A stretch of DNA of 64,000 nt from Shinella curvata (GTDB lineage Bacteria; Pseudomonadota; Alphaproteobacteria; Rhizobiales; Rhizobiaceae), in the NCBI RefSeq assembly GCF_022899935.1, contig NZ_JALJCJ010000003.1, forward strand, positions 415,720 to 479,719, read 5' to 3'. A program made the position numbers and the translations under genes. Below the pieces are notes generated by a model. That model was not told where the DNA came from and made no database searches. It saw only the letters and a list, made by a program, of their open reading frames with translations. Below, in pieces: positions 18,589-27,364 of the stretch; within the stretch, counting starts at the first letter, position 1; each line of letters starts with the position of its first letter.

Positions 18589-18763
18589 GTTCGTCTCCTT
18601 GAACGGGATTTAACCTTGGGCGCATTTGCCGCGCTCCGGCATTTCCCTCTCGGCAATCTATGTCCTATATACCCGGCGAAGCGTTCAGATAGCGCGGCCA
18701 AAGCCAAATCGCTATGGTCTAAGTGGCGATAGAGCTGCGACAGACCGGCCCATGGAGACGACG

Positions 18764-19540
18764 ATGACGGAACAGCGCACATCCGCAGACGGCGGCATGG
18801 CAACCTCCTACGGCTTTCGCGAGGTTCGCGAGGGTGAGAAGCAGGCGCTGGTCAACGACGTCTTCCACAAGGTTGCCAAGCGCTACGACATCATGAACGA
18901 CGTCATGTCCGCCGGCCTGCACCGGGCCTGGAAGGACGCGATGATCGCGAGCCTCAACCCGCGCAAGGATGCCGCCTACAGGACGCTCGACGTTGCCGGC
19001 GGCACCGGCGATATCGCCTTCCGCATCATCGAGGCCTCCGATCGCCTGGCCCACTCCACGGTGCTCGACATCAACGGCTCGATGCTGGGTGTCGGCGCCG
19101 ACCGGGCGGCGAAGAAGGGCCTGTCCGCCAATCTCGATTTCGTCGAGGCCAATGCAGAAGATCTGCCCTTCGAGGCCAACAGCTTCGACGCCTATACGAT
19201 CGCCTTCGGCATCCGTAACGTGCCGCGCATCGATGTCGCCCTGTCGGAGGCCTATCGCGTGCTGAAGCGCGGCGGGCGCCTTCTGGTGCTGGAATTCTCC
19301 GAGGTGGAGATGCCGCTGCTCGACAAGGTCTATGACGCCTGGTCGTTCAACGCGATCCCGCAGTTCGGCAAGATGATCACCGGCGATGCCGAGCCCTACC
19401 AGTATCTCGTGGAATCGATCCGCAAGTTCCCCAACCAGGAGGATTTCGCCGCGATGATCCGCACCGCCGGTTTTTTGCGCGTGAGCTACACCAATTACAC
19501 AGGCGGCATCGCCGCGCTGCATTCGGGCTGGAAGCTCTGA
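18764..19540 (+). CDS. ubiE: Ubiquinone/menaquinone C-methyltransferase UbiE
   Basis: This 258-residue SAM-dependent methyltransferase carries out the C-methylation of 2-polyprenyl-6-methoxy-1,4-benzoquinol. Motif I is [15 protein letters not shown], UbiE signature 1 is [18 protein letters not shown], and signature 2 is [17 protein letters not shown]. The ATG at 18764 has GGAG 8 bp upstream and gives the usual family length; a Met four codons upstream is an alternative. ubiB follows after 37 bp, forming the ubiE-ubiB pair. Confidence 0.96.
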   Translation: MTEQRTSADGGMATSYGFREVREGEKQALVNDVFHKVAKRYDIMNDVMSAGLHRAWKDAMIASLNPRKDAAYRTLDVAGGTGDIAFRIIEASDRLAHSTVLDINGSMLGVGADRAAKKGLSANLDFVEANAEDLPFEANSFDAYTIAFGIRNVPRIDVALSEAYRVLKRGGRLLVLEFSEVEMPLLDKVYDAWSFNAIPQFGKMITGDAEPYQYLVESIRKFPNQEDFAAMIRTAGFLRVSYTNYTGGIAALHSGWKL

Positions 19541-19577
19541 GCATGGCCCGCCTCTCCTCCAGACAGCATCGTTCCGC

Positions 19578-21152
19578 ATGAGTATGATCGGCGCCTATCT
19601 TCGCCTTGCCCGCGTGGGCTGGGTCCTCGTGCGCGAGGGCGTCGTCTCGGCGCTGCCCACCGAGGGCATGCCGCCGCTTGCCCGCACCGCACACGCCTTT
19701 GCCGGCCTGCTGGAGCGCCGCAAGGCCTCGCGCGAAGACCGCGGCGACCGGCTTGCCCGCGCCATCGAGCGCCTCGGCCCCTCCTATGTGAAGATGGGCC
19801 AGTTCCTGGCGACACGCCCGGACGTGGTGGGTGCGGAGATCGCGGTGGAGCTTTCCGCCTTGCAGGACCGCATGGCCACCTTCCCGCGGGACGCGGCCGT
19901 CGCCACGGTCGAGGGCTCGCTCGGCCGCACGCTCGACGATCTCTATGTGGAGTTCGGCGATCCCGTTGCCGCTGCGTCCATCGCCCAGGTCCATCCCGCG
20001 ACGGTGCGCGATGCCAATGGCGAGCGCAAGGTCGCGGTGAAGGTTATCCGCCCCGGTGTGCGCCAGCGTTTCGCGCATGATCTCGAAGCGATGTATGCGG
20101 CAGCGCATCTCCAGGAAACCATCCTGCCCAACACGCGCCGCCTCAAGCCCGTCGAAGTGACGCGCACACTGGAGCAGACGACGAAGGTCGAGATGGATTT
20201 GCGCCTGGAGGCGGCAGCCCTTTCGGAACTCGGCGAAAACACCGATGACGATCCCGGCTTCCGGGTGCCCAAGGTCGACTGGGAGCGCACCGGACGCGAC
20301 GTCGTCACCATGGAATGGATCGACGGCATCAAGATGTCGGATGTCGAGGGCCTGCGCGCCGCCGGCCTCGACCTCGACAAGCTCGCCGACACGCTGATCC
20401 AGTCGTTCCTGCGCCACACGCTGCGCGACGGCTTCTTCCATGCCGACATGCATCAGGGCAATCTCTTCGTCGATCCGCAAGGCGTCATCGTCGCGGTCGA
20501 CATGGGCATTGTCGGGCGGCTCGGCAAGAAGGAGCGCCGCTTCCTCGCCGAAATCCTCTACGGCTTCATCACGCGTGACTACCAGCGCGTCGCCGATGTG
20601 CATTTCGAGGCCGGCTACGTGCCCTCGCACCACGATACGGCCAGCTTCGCCCAGGCGATCCGCGCCATCGGCGAGCCGATCCACGGCCAGCCGGCCGAGA
20701 CGATCTCCATGGCCAAGCTCCTCACCCTGCTCTTCGAGGTGACGGAGCTCTTCGACATGGAGACCCGCACCGAACTCGTCATGCTGCAGAAGACCATGGT
20801 GGTGGTGGAAGGCGTGTCACGCACGCTGAACCCGCGCTTCAACATGTGGAAGGCCTCCGAAGGCGTCGTCGGCGACTGGATCCGGGACAATCTCGGGCCG
20901 AAGCGCCTCTTGACGGACCTGCGCGACGGGGCCCACGCTGCACTCAGGCTTGCCGAAGCCGCCCCGGAAATCGCTGCCAAAGCGGAAAAACTCTCGCAGG
21001 ACCTGACCGCCATGGCCGAAAAAGGCCTGCGTTTCGATGCGGAAACCGCCGAAGCCATCGGCCGTTCGGAAGCCCGTCATGGCCGCTCTGGACGAATCGC
21101 CCTCTGGGTCATTGCTGCAACACTCGTCTACATCGCCTGGAAGGTTGGCTGA
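19578..21152 (+). CDS. ubiB: UbiB-family atypical kinase for ubiquinone biosynthesis
   Basis: This 524-residue ABC1/ADCK-family protein is needed for aerobic ubiquinone synthesis, probably as an ATPase that helps extract lipid precursors. The KxGQ motif is SYVKMGQFLATRPD, the alanine-rich loop is AAASIAQVHPA, and the catalytic loop is FFHADMHQGNLFVD with VAVDMGIVG for metal binding. A C-terminal helix (IALWVIAATLVYIAW, near the end) anchors it in the membrane. It is downstream of ubiE. Confidence 0.95.
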   Translation: MSMIGAYLRLARVGWVLVREGVVSALPTEGMPPLARTAHAFAGLLERRKASREDRGDRLARAIERLGPSYVKMGQFLATRPDVVGAEIAVELSALQDRMATFPRDAAVATVEGSLGRTLDDLYVEFGDPVAAASIAQVHPATVRDANGERKVAVKVIRPGVRQRFAHDLEAMYAAAHLQETILPNTRRLKPVEVTRTLEQTTKVEMDLRLEAAALSELGENTDDDPGFRVPKVDWERTGRDVVTMEWIDGIKMSDVEGLRAAGLDLDKLADTLIQSFLRHTLRDGFFHADMHQGNLFVDPQGVIVAVDMGIVGRLGKKERRFLAEILYGFITRDYQRVADVHFEAGYVPSHHDTASFAQAIRAIGEPIHGQPAETISMAKLLTLLFEVTELFDMETRTELVMLQKTMVVVEGVSRTLNPRFNMWKASEGVVGDWIRDNLGPKRLLTDLRDGAHAALRLAEAAPEIAAKAEKLSQDLTAMAEKGLRFDAETAEAIGRSEARHGRSGRIALWVIAATLVYIAWKVG

Positions 21153-21232
21153 TCCGGTTGTCGCCAGTCGTTGACAGCGCGGAACAATTGCATCCATATC
21201 GTCGCCTTCGAGGGTGAACGATAAAACATTCC

Positions 21233-24200
21233 ATGCGTGTTGTGAGACTGGGCGTTGCCGCCATGGCGTTCGTTGGGGGTGTCGTGCCGGCTTTTGCCGA
21301 CGTGCTTCCGCGCGCCTCCACAGCAGATGGCGCCGTCATCGAGCGCAAAAGCGGTGAAGAGGTCCAGTTCGTCGAGACCAGAGATTGGCAGGGCGTCGAG
21401 GTCAATCAGGACCTTCTGGCTGGCGACACGCTGCGCACCAATGCTTTGGGCAGCCTCGCCATCCGTTTTGCCGACAAAACGCTGGTGCGCATGGCGCGCG
21501 AGACCGTGCTGCGCGTGCGCAAGATCGACGGCACCTCCGACAGCCTGTTGAACCTCGAGGGCGGCACGATCTGGGGCCGCGCCGAACGCGGCGGCAGCGG
21601 CATCGTCATCGACACGCCGGCGGCGGCGGCAGCCATTCGCGGCACCGACTGGTCGCTCAACACCACCGGCAACCGCACGACGCTCACCGTGCTGGAAGGT
21701 ACGGTCGAACTGCGCAACGCCCATGGCAGCATTGTCGTCAACCAGGGCGAAGGGGCCGTGGCGACCCTTGGCGAGGCTCCGCGCAAGTATGTGCTCGTCA
21801 ATCTCGAAGAACGCGAGCAGATCCTGCTCTATGGCGAAATCCGCGACATTTTCATCACCCTGCCCGTCTCGGATGAAAGCACGGTCGATGCACGGGGCGA
21901 GCGTCGGCGGCTCCTCGAGAGGCCGGAGGCCTCGCGCAGCCGGGAAGACTGGCTGAAGCTCGCCGAACTTGCGCTGGGCGCCGATGGCCGCAGGGTGGCG
22001 CAAGACGCGCTGTCGCGTCTGCCGCGCCCCCTTCCTGGCGCACTGGAGGCCCGCGCCGTTCTGGTCGAGGCCCTGATCGCCGGCAACGCGCTGCAGTATG
22101 ACGAGGCGATCCGGCTCTTCCGAGAGGCAAGGCCCAAGCTCTCCGGCGAGCGACGCGTGATGGCCGACTATGGCGAATGGATCGCCTCGTCTCTCGCGTA
22201 TCCCGACAAGAAGACGGTGCCGGCCTATCTCGCCCGCACGCCCGCCACGCCCGGCGAAGCCGCCGTGCAGGCCTCGGTCGTCGCGCATCTGCGGGGACAG
22301 ACCGAGGCAATCGCCCTTCTGCAGGAGGCCGAGCGACGGTTTCCGGACGATGCCGGCCTGCCGGCCATGCGCGCGAGCCTTGCCCTCCAGCTCGACCGGC
22401 GCGAGGAGGCACGCGCCGCACTGGACCGTGCCCGATCGATCGATCCCGACGACGTCGCCTATCTGACGACGAATGCCCGCTACCGCTCCGTCATGTCGAG
22501 CGACCTCGATGGAGCGCTCGCCGACCTGAAGCGTGCCGTCGAGATCGCCCCCGGCGACGACGCTGCCTGGGACGAGATCGGTCTCGTCCAGAGCGACCGC
22601 AACGCCCCGATCGAGGCCGACGCGGCCCACAGGCGAGCCGCCAGCCTCAATCCGGAAAACGTGGCCGTTCGCGCCAACTACGCACGTTTCCTGATGGACA
22701 ATGACCAGATGGCCGCGGCGAAGAGGGAACTCGACGCAGCCGAAGCTCTCGATCCGACGTCCTACGCGGTGCTCGCCGCAAAGGGGCGTTATCTCCTGCG
22801 GCTCGGCAAGACGGCCGAGGGCGAGAAGGTCCTGCAGGATGCTGCGGCAGTCAACCCGACCTATGGTGATGCATTGATCGGCCTTGCCATCGCCAACTAT
22901 CAGAGCGGCTCTTCCGTGGGAGCCGCCCAGGCGCTTGACAATGCCGACCGGTTTGATCGGGACAATCCGTCCATCTCCCTCATGCGGGCCGGCATAGCGA
23001 TGGACGAGTACCGCGCCAACGATGCCATACAGCAGGCGCGCGAAGCGCTGCGACGCCGGCAGGCCAGGGGCGGGTACTATACCGGCTACGATGCCAATCA
23101 GCAGGTGCTGTCCTATCTCGGCCTGACGCTTGAGAATGTCGGCCTGCGCGAGTGGGGACGGTTCTATGCCGACAAGGCCTTCGACCCCTTCGTCGCGTCG
23201 AGCTACGTTGACGAGAGTTCGGAAGGGCGGATCATACCGTTTGTCGGCAGGCCGCTTTCAGCGCTCGACGGCTTTGCGCCCGGATCGAATTTCGACGCAT
23301 CGCAACTGCAAGCCCGCATGCTTTCCCCGTTCTCCATCGCATCAGAGGCCGGGCGGAATGCGCTGGAGAACCGGAATTTCATAGAGACCACCATCGGCAG
23401 CTCGCTGCTCGACCAGAACGGCGAACTGGGCTGGTCGAGCGACATCAATGTCGAAGGCATGTCCTATGCGGCGGTGCCGTTCAGCTACCATATCCAGGCG
23501 GATATCTCCCGCTCGCACACGGAACGCGAGAATTCGGAGAGCAATCTCGAAGGAGGTCTGTTCGAGATCGGCCTTCGGCCAACGCTTGCCGACAATGTCT
23601 ACATTTTCGGCAACACGTTCCGACAGGAGACAGGCTATCCCGGCCAGCTGTGGACGCCGGCACCGTTCACCGAAACGGAAACATATGTGCGCGAGATTGG
23701 CGGCGCATGGAGCCACATCATCTCGGACCGCAACATCGTGCAGGCCTTTGCGGTCGCCAGCGATACCGATCTGGATCAGCAATACCGCGAATTCGGTGAC
23801 GAGCTCGACCCAACCGTCTACCGTTCCAACGAGGCATCCGAGCAGCGGAGCTTCGTCTACGGCCTCAGTCACCTCGTTGGCCTCGGCCCCGTGACCCTTC
23901 GCTACGGCGCGGAAGCCGCAGAAACGAGCTTCACGGTCTCGAAAACCGCCACGGATCTTTCGACCGGCGAAACCTTCTACCTGGGAAGCCTTTCCGGCGA
24001 CAATTCGGCAACACGGATTTATGCCGACGGCCTTCTGGACATCTCCACCGATCTCAAGCTCCAGGCCGGCCTTTATTCCCTGCGTTTCGACGGGGAGGCG
24101 CCGGAATGGGGGCCGGTCGACACGCGCGTGGGGGTATCATGGGCTCCAGACGAGAACCACTGGCTGCGCGCCTACTACCGCCAGGACACGCAATTTCCGG

Positions 24201-24844
24201 GCAGTTTCACGCTATCGCCCGTATCGACGGTCGGGCTCGCCCCGATGCAGCTTCCGTCCTACGGCGGCACGCAGACCGAAACGACCGCGGTACGCTGGGA
24301 TGCCGAGTGGAACGAGCGTCTTTTTACCGCCGTCGAATATCAGCATATGCGTTTCCACGGCCTCGCTCTCACGCCGGAAGATATGCTGGCAGACTTCCTG
24401 ACATGGTCAGGGACCATCGATCGTCTGAATTTCAGCGTGAACTACTTGCTGGGCGACGGGCTCGGGGCTTTCGGCTCCTTTACCTGGAACGAGAGCAAGG
24501 ACACGACCGACTTCTGGGACCCCTCCCTGCGCGTGCCGCTCATTCCCGACTATGTGGCCCAGTTCGGCCTGACCTATGTCCACCCGTCACGGATATCGGC
24601 GACGATCGCCCACAGCATCGTCGGCTCCCGTATCGGGGCGCAATTCTACGAAAATGGCGCACCGGTCGGGATCGAGTTGAAGCCCTACTCGACGACGGAT
24701 GCCGCAATCGGCTGGAAATCGGAAAGCGGCCATCTGGAAGCCGGACTGCGCGTGCTCAACATTTTCAACAACGACATCGATATGGCCGATGGCCTGCCCG
24801 CTCCCGGACGCACCGTCCTCGCGAGTATTACCGCACGGTTCTAA
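21233..24844 (+). CDS. FecR-domain, TPR and outer-membrane beta-barrel fusion protein
   Basis: This is a 1203-residue secreted protein with three parts. A signal peptide ends at about Ala22 (GGVVPAFA). A FecR-like domain covers roughly 60-180, with GDTLRTNALGSLAIRFADKT and IDTPAAAAAIRGTDWSL. A TPR solenoid spans about 230-640, with repeats such as AHRRAASLNPENVAVRANYA. From about 700 to the end the sequence alternates polar and hydrophobic residues and closes with LRVLNIFNND and PGRTVLASITARF, resembling the last strands of TonB-dependent receptors, including a terminal Phe. No TonB box or plug domain is visible. The TPR-then-barrel order recalls PgaA and BcsC polysaccharide exporters. It stands alone downstream of ubiB; function unknown. 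Confidence 0.82.
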   Translation: MRVVRLGVAAMAFVGGVVPAFADVLPRASTADGAVIERKSGEEVQFVETRDWQGVEVNQDLLAGDTLRTNALGSLAIRFADKTLVRMARETVLRVRKIDGTSDSLLNLEGGTIWGRAERGGSGIVIDTPAAAAAIRGTDWSLNTTGNRTTLTVLEGTVELRNAHGSIVVNQGEGAVATLGEAPRKYVLVNLEEREQILLYGEIRDIFITLPVSDESTVDARGERRRLLERPEASRSREDWLKLAELALGADGRRVAQDALSRLPRPLPGALEARAVLVEALIAGNALQYDEAIRLFREARPKLSGERRVMADYGEWIASSLAYPDKKTVPAYLARTPATPGEAAVQASVVAHLRGQTEAIALLQEAERRFPDDAGLPAMRASLALQLDRREEARAALDRARSIDPDDVAYLTTNARYRSVMSSDLDGALADLKRAVEIAPGDDAAWDEIGLVQSDRNAPIEADAAHRRAASLNPENVAVRANYARFLMDNDQMAAAKRELDAAEALDPTSYAVLAAKGRYLLRLGKTAEGEKVLQDAAAVNPTYGDALIGLAIANYQSGSSVGAAQALDNADRFDRDNPSISLMRAGIAMDEYRANDAIQQAREALRRRQARGGYYTGYDANQQVLSYLGLTLENVGLREWGRFYADKAFDPFVASSYVDESSEGRIIPFVGRPLSALDGFAPGSNFDASQLQARMLSPFSIASEAGRNALENRNFIETTIGSSLLDQNGELGWSSDINVEGMSYAAVPFSYHIQADISRSHTERENSESNLEGGLFEIGLRPTLADNVYIFGNTFRQETGYPGQLWTPAPFTETETYVREIGGAWSHIISDRNIVQAFAVASDTDLDQQYREFGDELDPTVYRSNEASEQRSFVYGLSHLVGLGPVTLRYGAEAAETSFTVSKTATDLSTGETFYLGSLSGDNSATRIYADGLLDISTDLKLQAGLYSLRFDGEAPEWGPVDTRVGVSWAPDENHWLRAYYRQDTQFPGSFTLSPVSTVGLAPMQLPSYGGTQTETTAVRWDAEWNERLFTAVEYQHMRFHGLALTPEDMLADFLTWSGTIDRLNFSVNYLLGDGLGAFGSFTWNESKDTTDFWDPSLRVPLIPDYVAQFGLTYVHPSRISATIAHSIVGSRIGAQFYENGAPVGIELKPYSTTDAAIGWKSESGHLEAGLRVLNIFNNDIDMADGLPAPGRTVLASITARF

Positions 24845-24885
24845 GGCTGACTTGACCGCCATCGTTCGGGCGCTAGTCTTCCGGC

Positions 24886-25689
24886 ATGACCGACAAACAG
24901 GCAAGCGTGACCGATCCGCAACCGTTTCTCGAACGAACGCGCCGGCAGTTGCGCGGGCTCTATTTCGGGCGGGACCGGGAGGCGCTGCGGTTTCAGCTGG
25001 CGATGCTGTTCATCGACGTCGCCGTGCTCGTCTTCTTCATCGCCGGACCGTATCTGCGCACCGGCCCTGCCTATGTCATCGTCGATTATGCGATTGCGGC
25101 GGTCATCGCCTTCGAGCTTGCCGCGCGGGCGCTGATTGCGCCGAACCTGCGCTACTGGGCGCTCAGGCCGATGACCTGGGTGGACATCGTCATCCTCGGT
25201 ACGCTGCTCTTTCCCAATCAGCTGCACAATTTCGCCTTCCTTCGCGTCCTGCGGATCTGGGCGATCAGCCAGAGCAAGCTCGTGACCCTGACGCTGCGAC
25301 GCATCGGCTATGGCTATCTGGAAGACATCATCCAGGCATGCGTGAATTTTCTGGTCTTCCTCTTCCTCGTCACCGGCTTCGTCTACAGCAACTTCTTCTA
25401 TGGCGCCGAAGGTTTCGAGGGGTTCGTCGATGCGCTCTACTTCTCCGTCGCGACGGTCACGACGACGGGCTTCGGCGACATCACCCTGCCCGGCACGCTG
25501 GGAAAACTCACCTCCATCGTCACCATGATCGTTGGCATCTCGCTTTTCGTGCGTCTCGCACAGGCAATCGTGCGACCGTACAAAGTGACGTTTCCCTGCC
25601 CTGAATGCGGCCTTTCGCGGCATGACGCGGATGCCGTGCACTGCAAGGCCTGCGGCCATGTGCTGAACATTCCCGATGAAGGCGCCTGA
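24886..25689 (+). CDS. Six-helix potassium channel with C-terminal zinc ribbon
   Basis: This 267-residue membrane protein has a voltage-gated-like layout. Helices lie at about 37-57, 62-84 and 97-113, followed by an S4-like segment with spaced arginines (FAFLRVLRIW, 116-125). S5 lies at about 149-170, a pore loop carries the filter TTTGFGD (192-198), and S6 at about 208-228. A tail holds two CxxC pairs (Cys238/Cys241 and Cys253/Cys256), a zinc-ribbon pattern. The filter predicts potassium selectivity. The zinc ribbon is unusual for this class and may serve redox or metal sensing. It lies 41 bp downstream of the FecR-TPR-barrel gene and could be co-transcribed. Confidence 0.85.
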   Translation: MTDKQASVTDPQPFLERTRRQLRGLYFGRDREALRFQLAMLFIDVAVLVFFIAGPYLRTGPAYVIVDYAIAAVIAFELAARALIAPNLRYWALRPMTWVDIVILGTLLFPNQLHNFAFLRVLRIWAISQSKLVTLTLRRIGYGYLEDIIQACVNFLVFLFLVTGFVYSNFFYGAEGFEGFVDALYFSVATVTTTGFGDITLPGTLGKLTSIVTMIVGISLFVRLAQAIVRPYKVTFPCPECGLSRHDADAVHCKACGHVLNIPDEGA

Positions 25690-25825
25690 ATACAAGAATA
25701 CCCTTGTCCCTGCCAGTGAGGCCCGCTTGCGGCAATGCGCGAAGATGTTACTTTAGCAAAGCCGGATCAACCGGTGCATTGCAATGCAAGACCGTATTCT
25801 CCAAGGGCCAAAGGGGAGCCGTCCC

Positions 25826-26053
25826 ATGCGCAGGATCATGCTTGTTTCCGCCATCGCAGCCTTGTCCTTCTGTACCCTGTCCGCGTCGGCGCTTGCCGGC
25901 ATGATGCCGGATGCGACCGGTATCCGCTCGCCGGGTGCCGTGGAATTCGTGACCCATTATTACGGGCACAAGCCCAAGTGCTTTTGGAAGAAGATCAAGA
26001 AATACGACTATTACGGCAACCTCGTCATCAAGAAGGTGAAGGTCTGCCACTGA
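25826..26053 (+). CDS. Small secreted basic protein, function unknown
   Basis: This is a 75-residue product with a clear signal peptide (MLVSAIAALSFCTLSASALA, cleavage near residue 24) and a short mature part rich in lysine and tyrosine (CFWKKIKKYDYYGNLVIKKV) with two cysteines, one six bases from the stop. The ATG at 25826 has AAGGGGAG upstream, so translation is likely. I do not recognise a family. It could be a small periplasmic or envelope-binding protein. It stands alone between the channel gene and coaBC. Confidence 0.7.
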   Translation: MRRIMLVSAIAALSFCTLSASALAGMMPDATGIRSPGAVEFVTHYYGHKPKCFWKKIKKYDYYGNLVIKKVKVCH

Positions 26054-26094
26054 GGCAACCGCACCGGCCGAGGCTTGGAAATGCCGCTGCAACG

Positions 26095-26121
26095 GGATAG
26101 GACGGGATGACCGTCCTATCC
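26095..26121. terminator. Hairpin between the small secreted protein and coaBC
   Basis: A perfect 11 bp inverted repeat (GGATAGGACGG at 26095-26105 and complement at 26111-26121) has a 5-base loop. There is no T-run after it, so it may be a weak terminator, an mRNA-stabilising stem or a binding site rather than a classic terminator. It ends 37 bp before the coaBC start. Confidence 0.5.
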
Positions 26122-26158
26122 GGGGTCGGTCTTGCGCCTCTCGAGCCCGGGACTAGCC

Positions 26159-27364
26159 ATGCCGCTTGCAGAAAAACGCATTCTTCTCGTCATATCAGGG
26201 GGCATCGCCGCCTATAAGAGCCTCGACCTCATCCGCCGCCTGCGCGAACGCGGCGCGGAGGTGCGGCCGGTCATGACGGCGGGTGCGCAGCAATTCGTCA
26301 CACCGCTGGCCGTCGGCGCGCTGTCATCGGGCCATGTCTATACGGACCTCTTTTCCCGCGAAGACGAGCAGGATGTCGGGCATATCCGGCTAGCGCGCGA
26401 CTGCGATCTGATCGTCGTCGCGCCTGCTACGGCCGATCTGATGGCCAAGATGGCGAATGGCCTTGCCGACGATCTGGCCTCCACCGTGCTGCTCGCCACC
26501 GACCGCCCGGTGCTGGTGGCGCCGGCCATGAACCCGAAAATGTGGGCGCATGCCGCAACCCGCCGCAATGTCGAAACGCTGCGTAATGACGACATCACCT
26601 TCATCGGCCCCAATGCCGGCGAGATGGCGGAAAGCGGCGAGGCCGGTTTCGGGCGCATGGCCGAACCGCTGGAGATCGTCGCGGCCGTCGAGGCCCTGCT
26701 CGACGGCGGTGCAAAGCCGCTGGCCGGCCGCACGGCCGTGGTGACGTCAGGCCCGACCCATGAGCCGATCGACCCCGTGCGCTACATCGCCAACCGCTCC
26801 TCCGGCCGGCAAGGCCATGCCATTGCCGCCGCCCTCGCGCGACTCGGTGCTGATGTGACGCTCGTGTCCGGCCCTGTCACGATCCCCGACCCCAAGGGCG
26901 TGAAAGTCATCCATGTCGAGCAGGCGGCCGAGATGCTGGACGCCGTGCTGGCCCGGCTGCCCGCCGATATCGCCGTGATGGTCGCCGCCGTCGCCGACTG
27001 GCGCGTGGCGACACTCAACACGGAAAAGATCAAGAAACAGCCGGGCGAAGGCCCGCCGCCGCTGATGCTGACGGAAAACCCCGATATCCTGAAGACCGTC
27101 GGCCACAGCGACAAGCGCCCGACGGTCGTCGTCGGCTTTGCCGCTGAGACGCAGGACGTGGAAAGCAACGGCCGCGTCAAGCTTCAGAAGAAGGGCGCGG
27201 ATCTGATCGTCGCCAATGACGTCTCGCCGGAAACCGGCATCATGGGCGGCACGCGCAACAGCGTGAAGCTGATCACGGCCGAGGGTATCGAGGCCTGGCC
27301 AGACCTCTCCAAGGAGGATGTAGCGGATCGCCTCGCCGGCTGGATCGCCACGCGGCTTACTTGA
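26159..27364 (+). CDS. coaBC: Bifunctional CoaBC (phosphopantothenoylcysteine synthetase/decarboxylase)
   Basis: This 401-residue flavoprotein carries out two consecutive steps of coenzyme A synthesis. The N-terminal CoaC half has RILLVISGGIAAYKS and the decarboxylase signature PAMNPKMW. The C-terminal CoaB half begins about residue 185 with GRTAVVTSGPTHEPIDPVRY, then NRSSGRQGHAIA and the lysine-bearing TEKIKKQ. The ATG at 26159 fits the family N-terminus; an upstream TTG frame is less likely. Its stop overlaps the convergent amidotransferase gene by 8 bp. Confidence 0.95.
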   Translation: MPLAEKRILLVISGGIAAYKSLDLIRRLRERGAEVRPVMTAGAQQFVTPLAVGALSSGHVYTDLFSREDEQDVGHIRLARDCDLIVVAPATADLMAKMANGLADDLASTVLLATDRPVLVAPAMNPKMWAHAATRRNVETLRNDDITFIGPNAGEMAESGEAGFGRMAEPLEIVAAVEALLDGGAKPLAGRTAVVTSGPTHEPIDPVRYIANRSSGRQGHAIAAALARLGADVTLVSGPVTIPDPKGVKVIHVEQAAEMLDAVLARLPADIAVMVAAVADWRVATLNTEKIKKQPGEGPPPLMLTENPDILKTVGHSDKRPTVVVGFAAETQDVESNGRVKLQKKGADLIVANDVSPETGIMGGTRNSVKLITAEGIEAWPDLSKEDVADRLAGWIATRLT

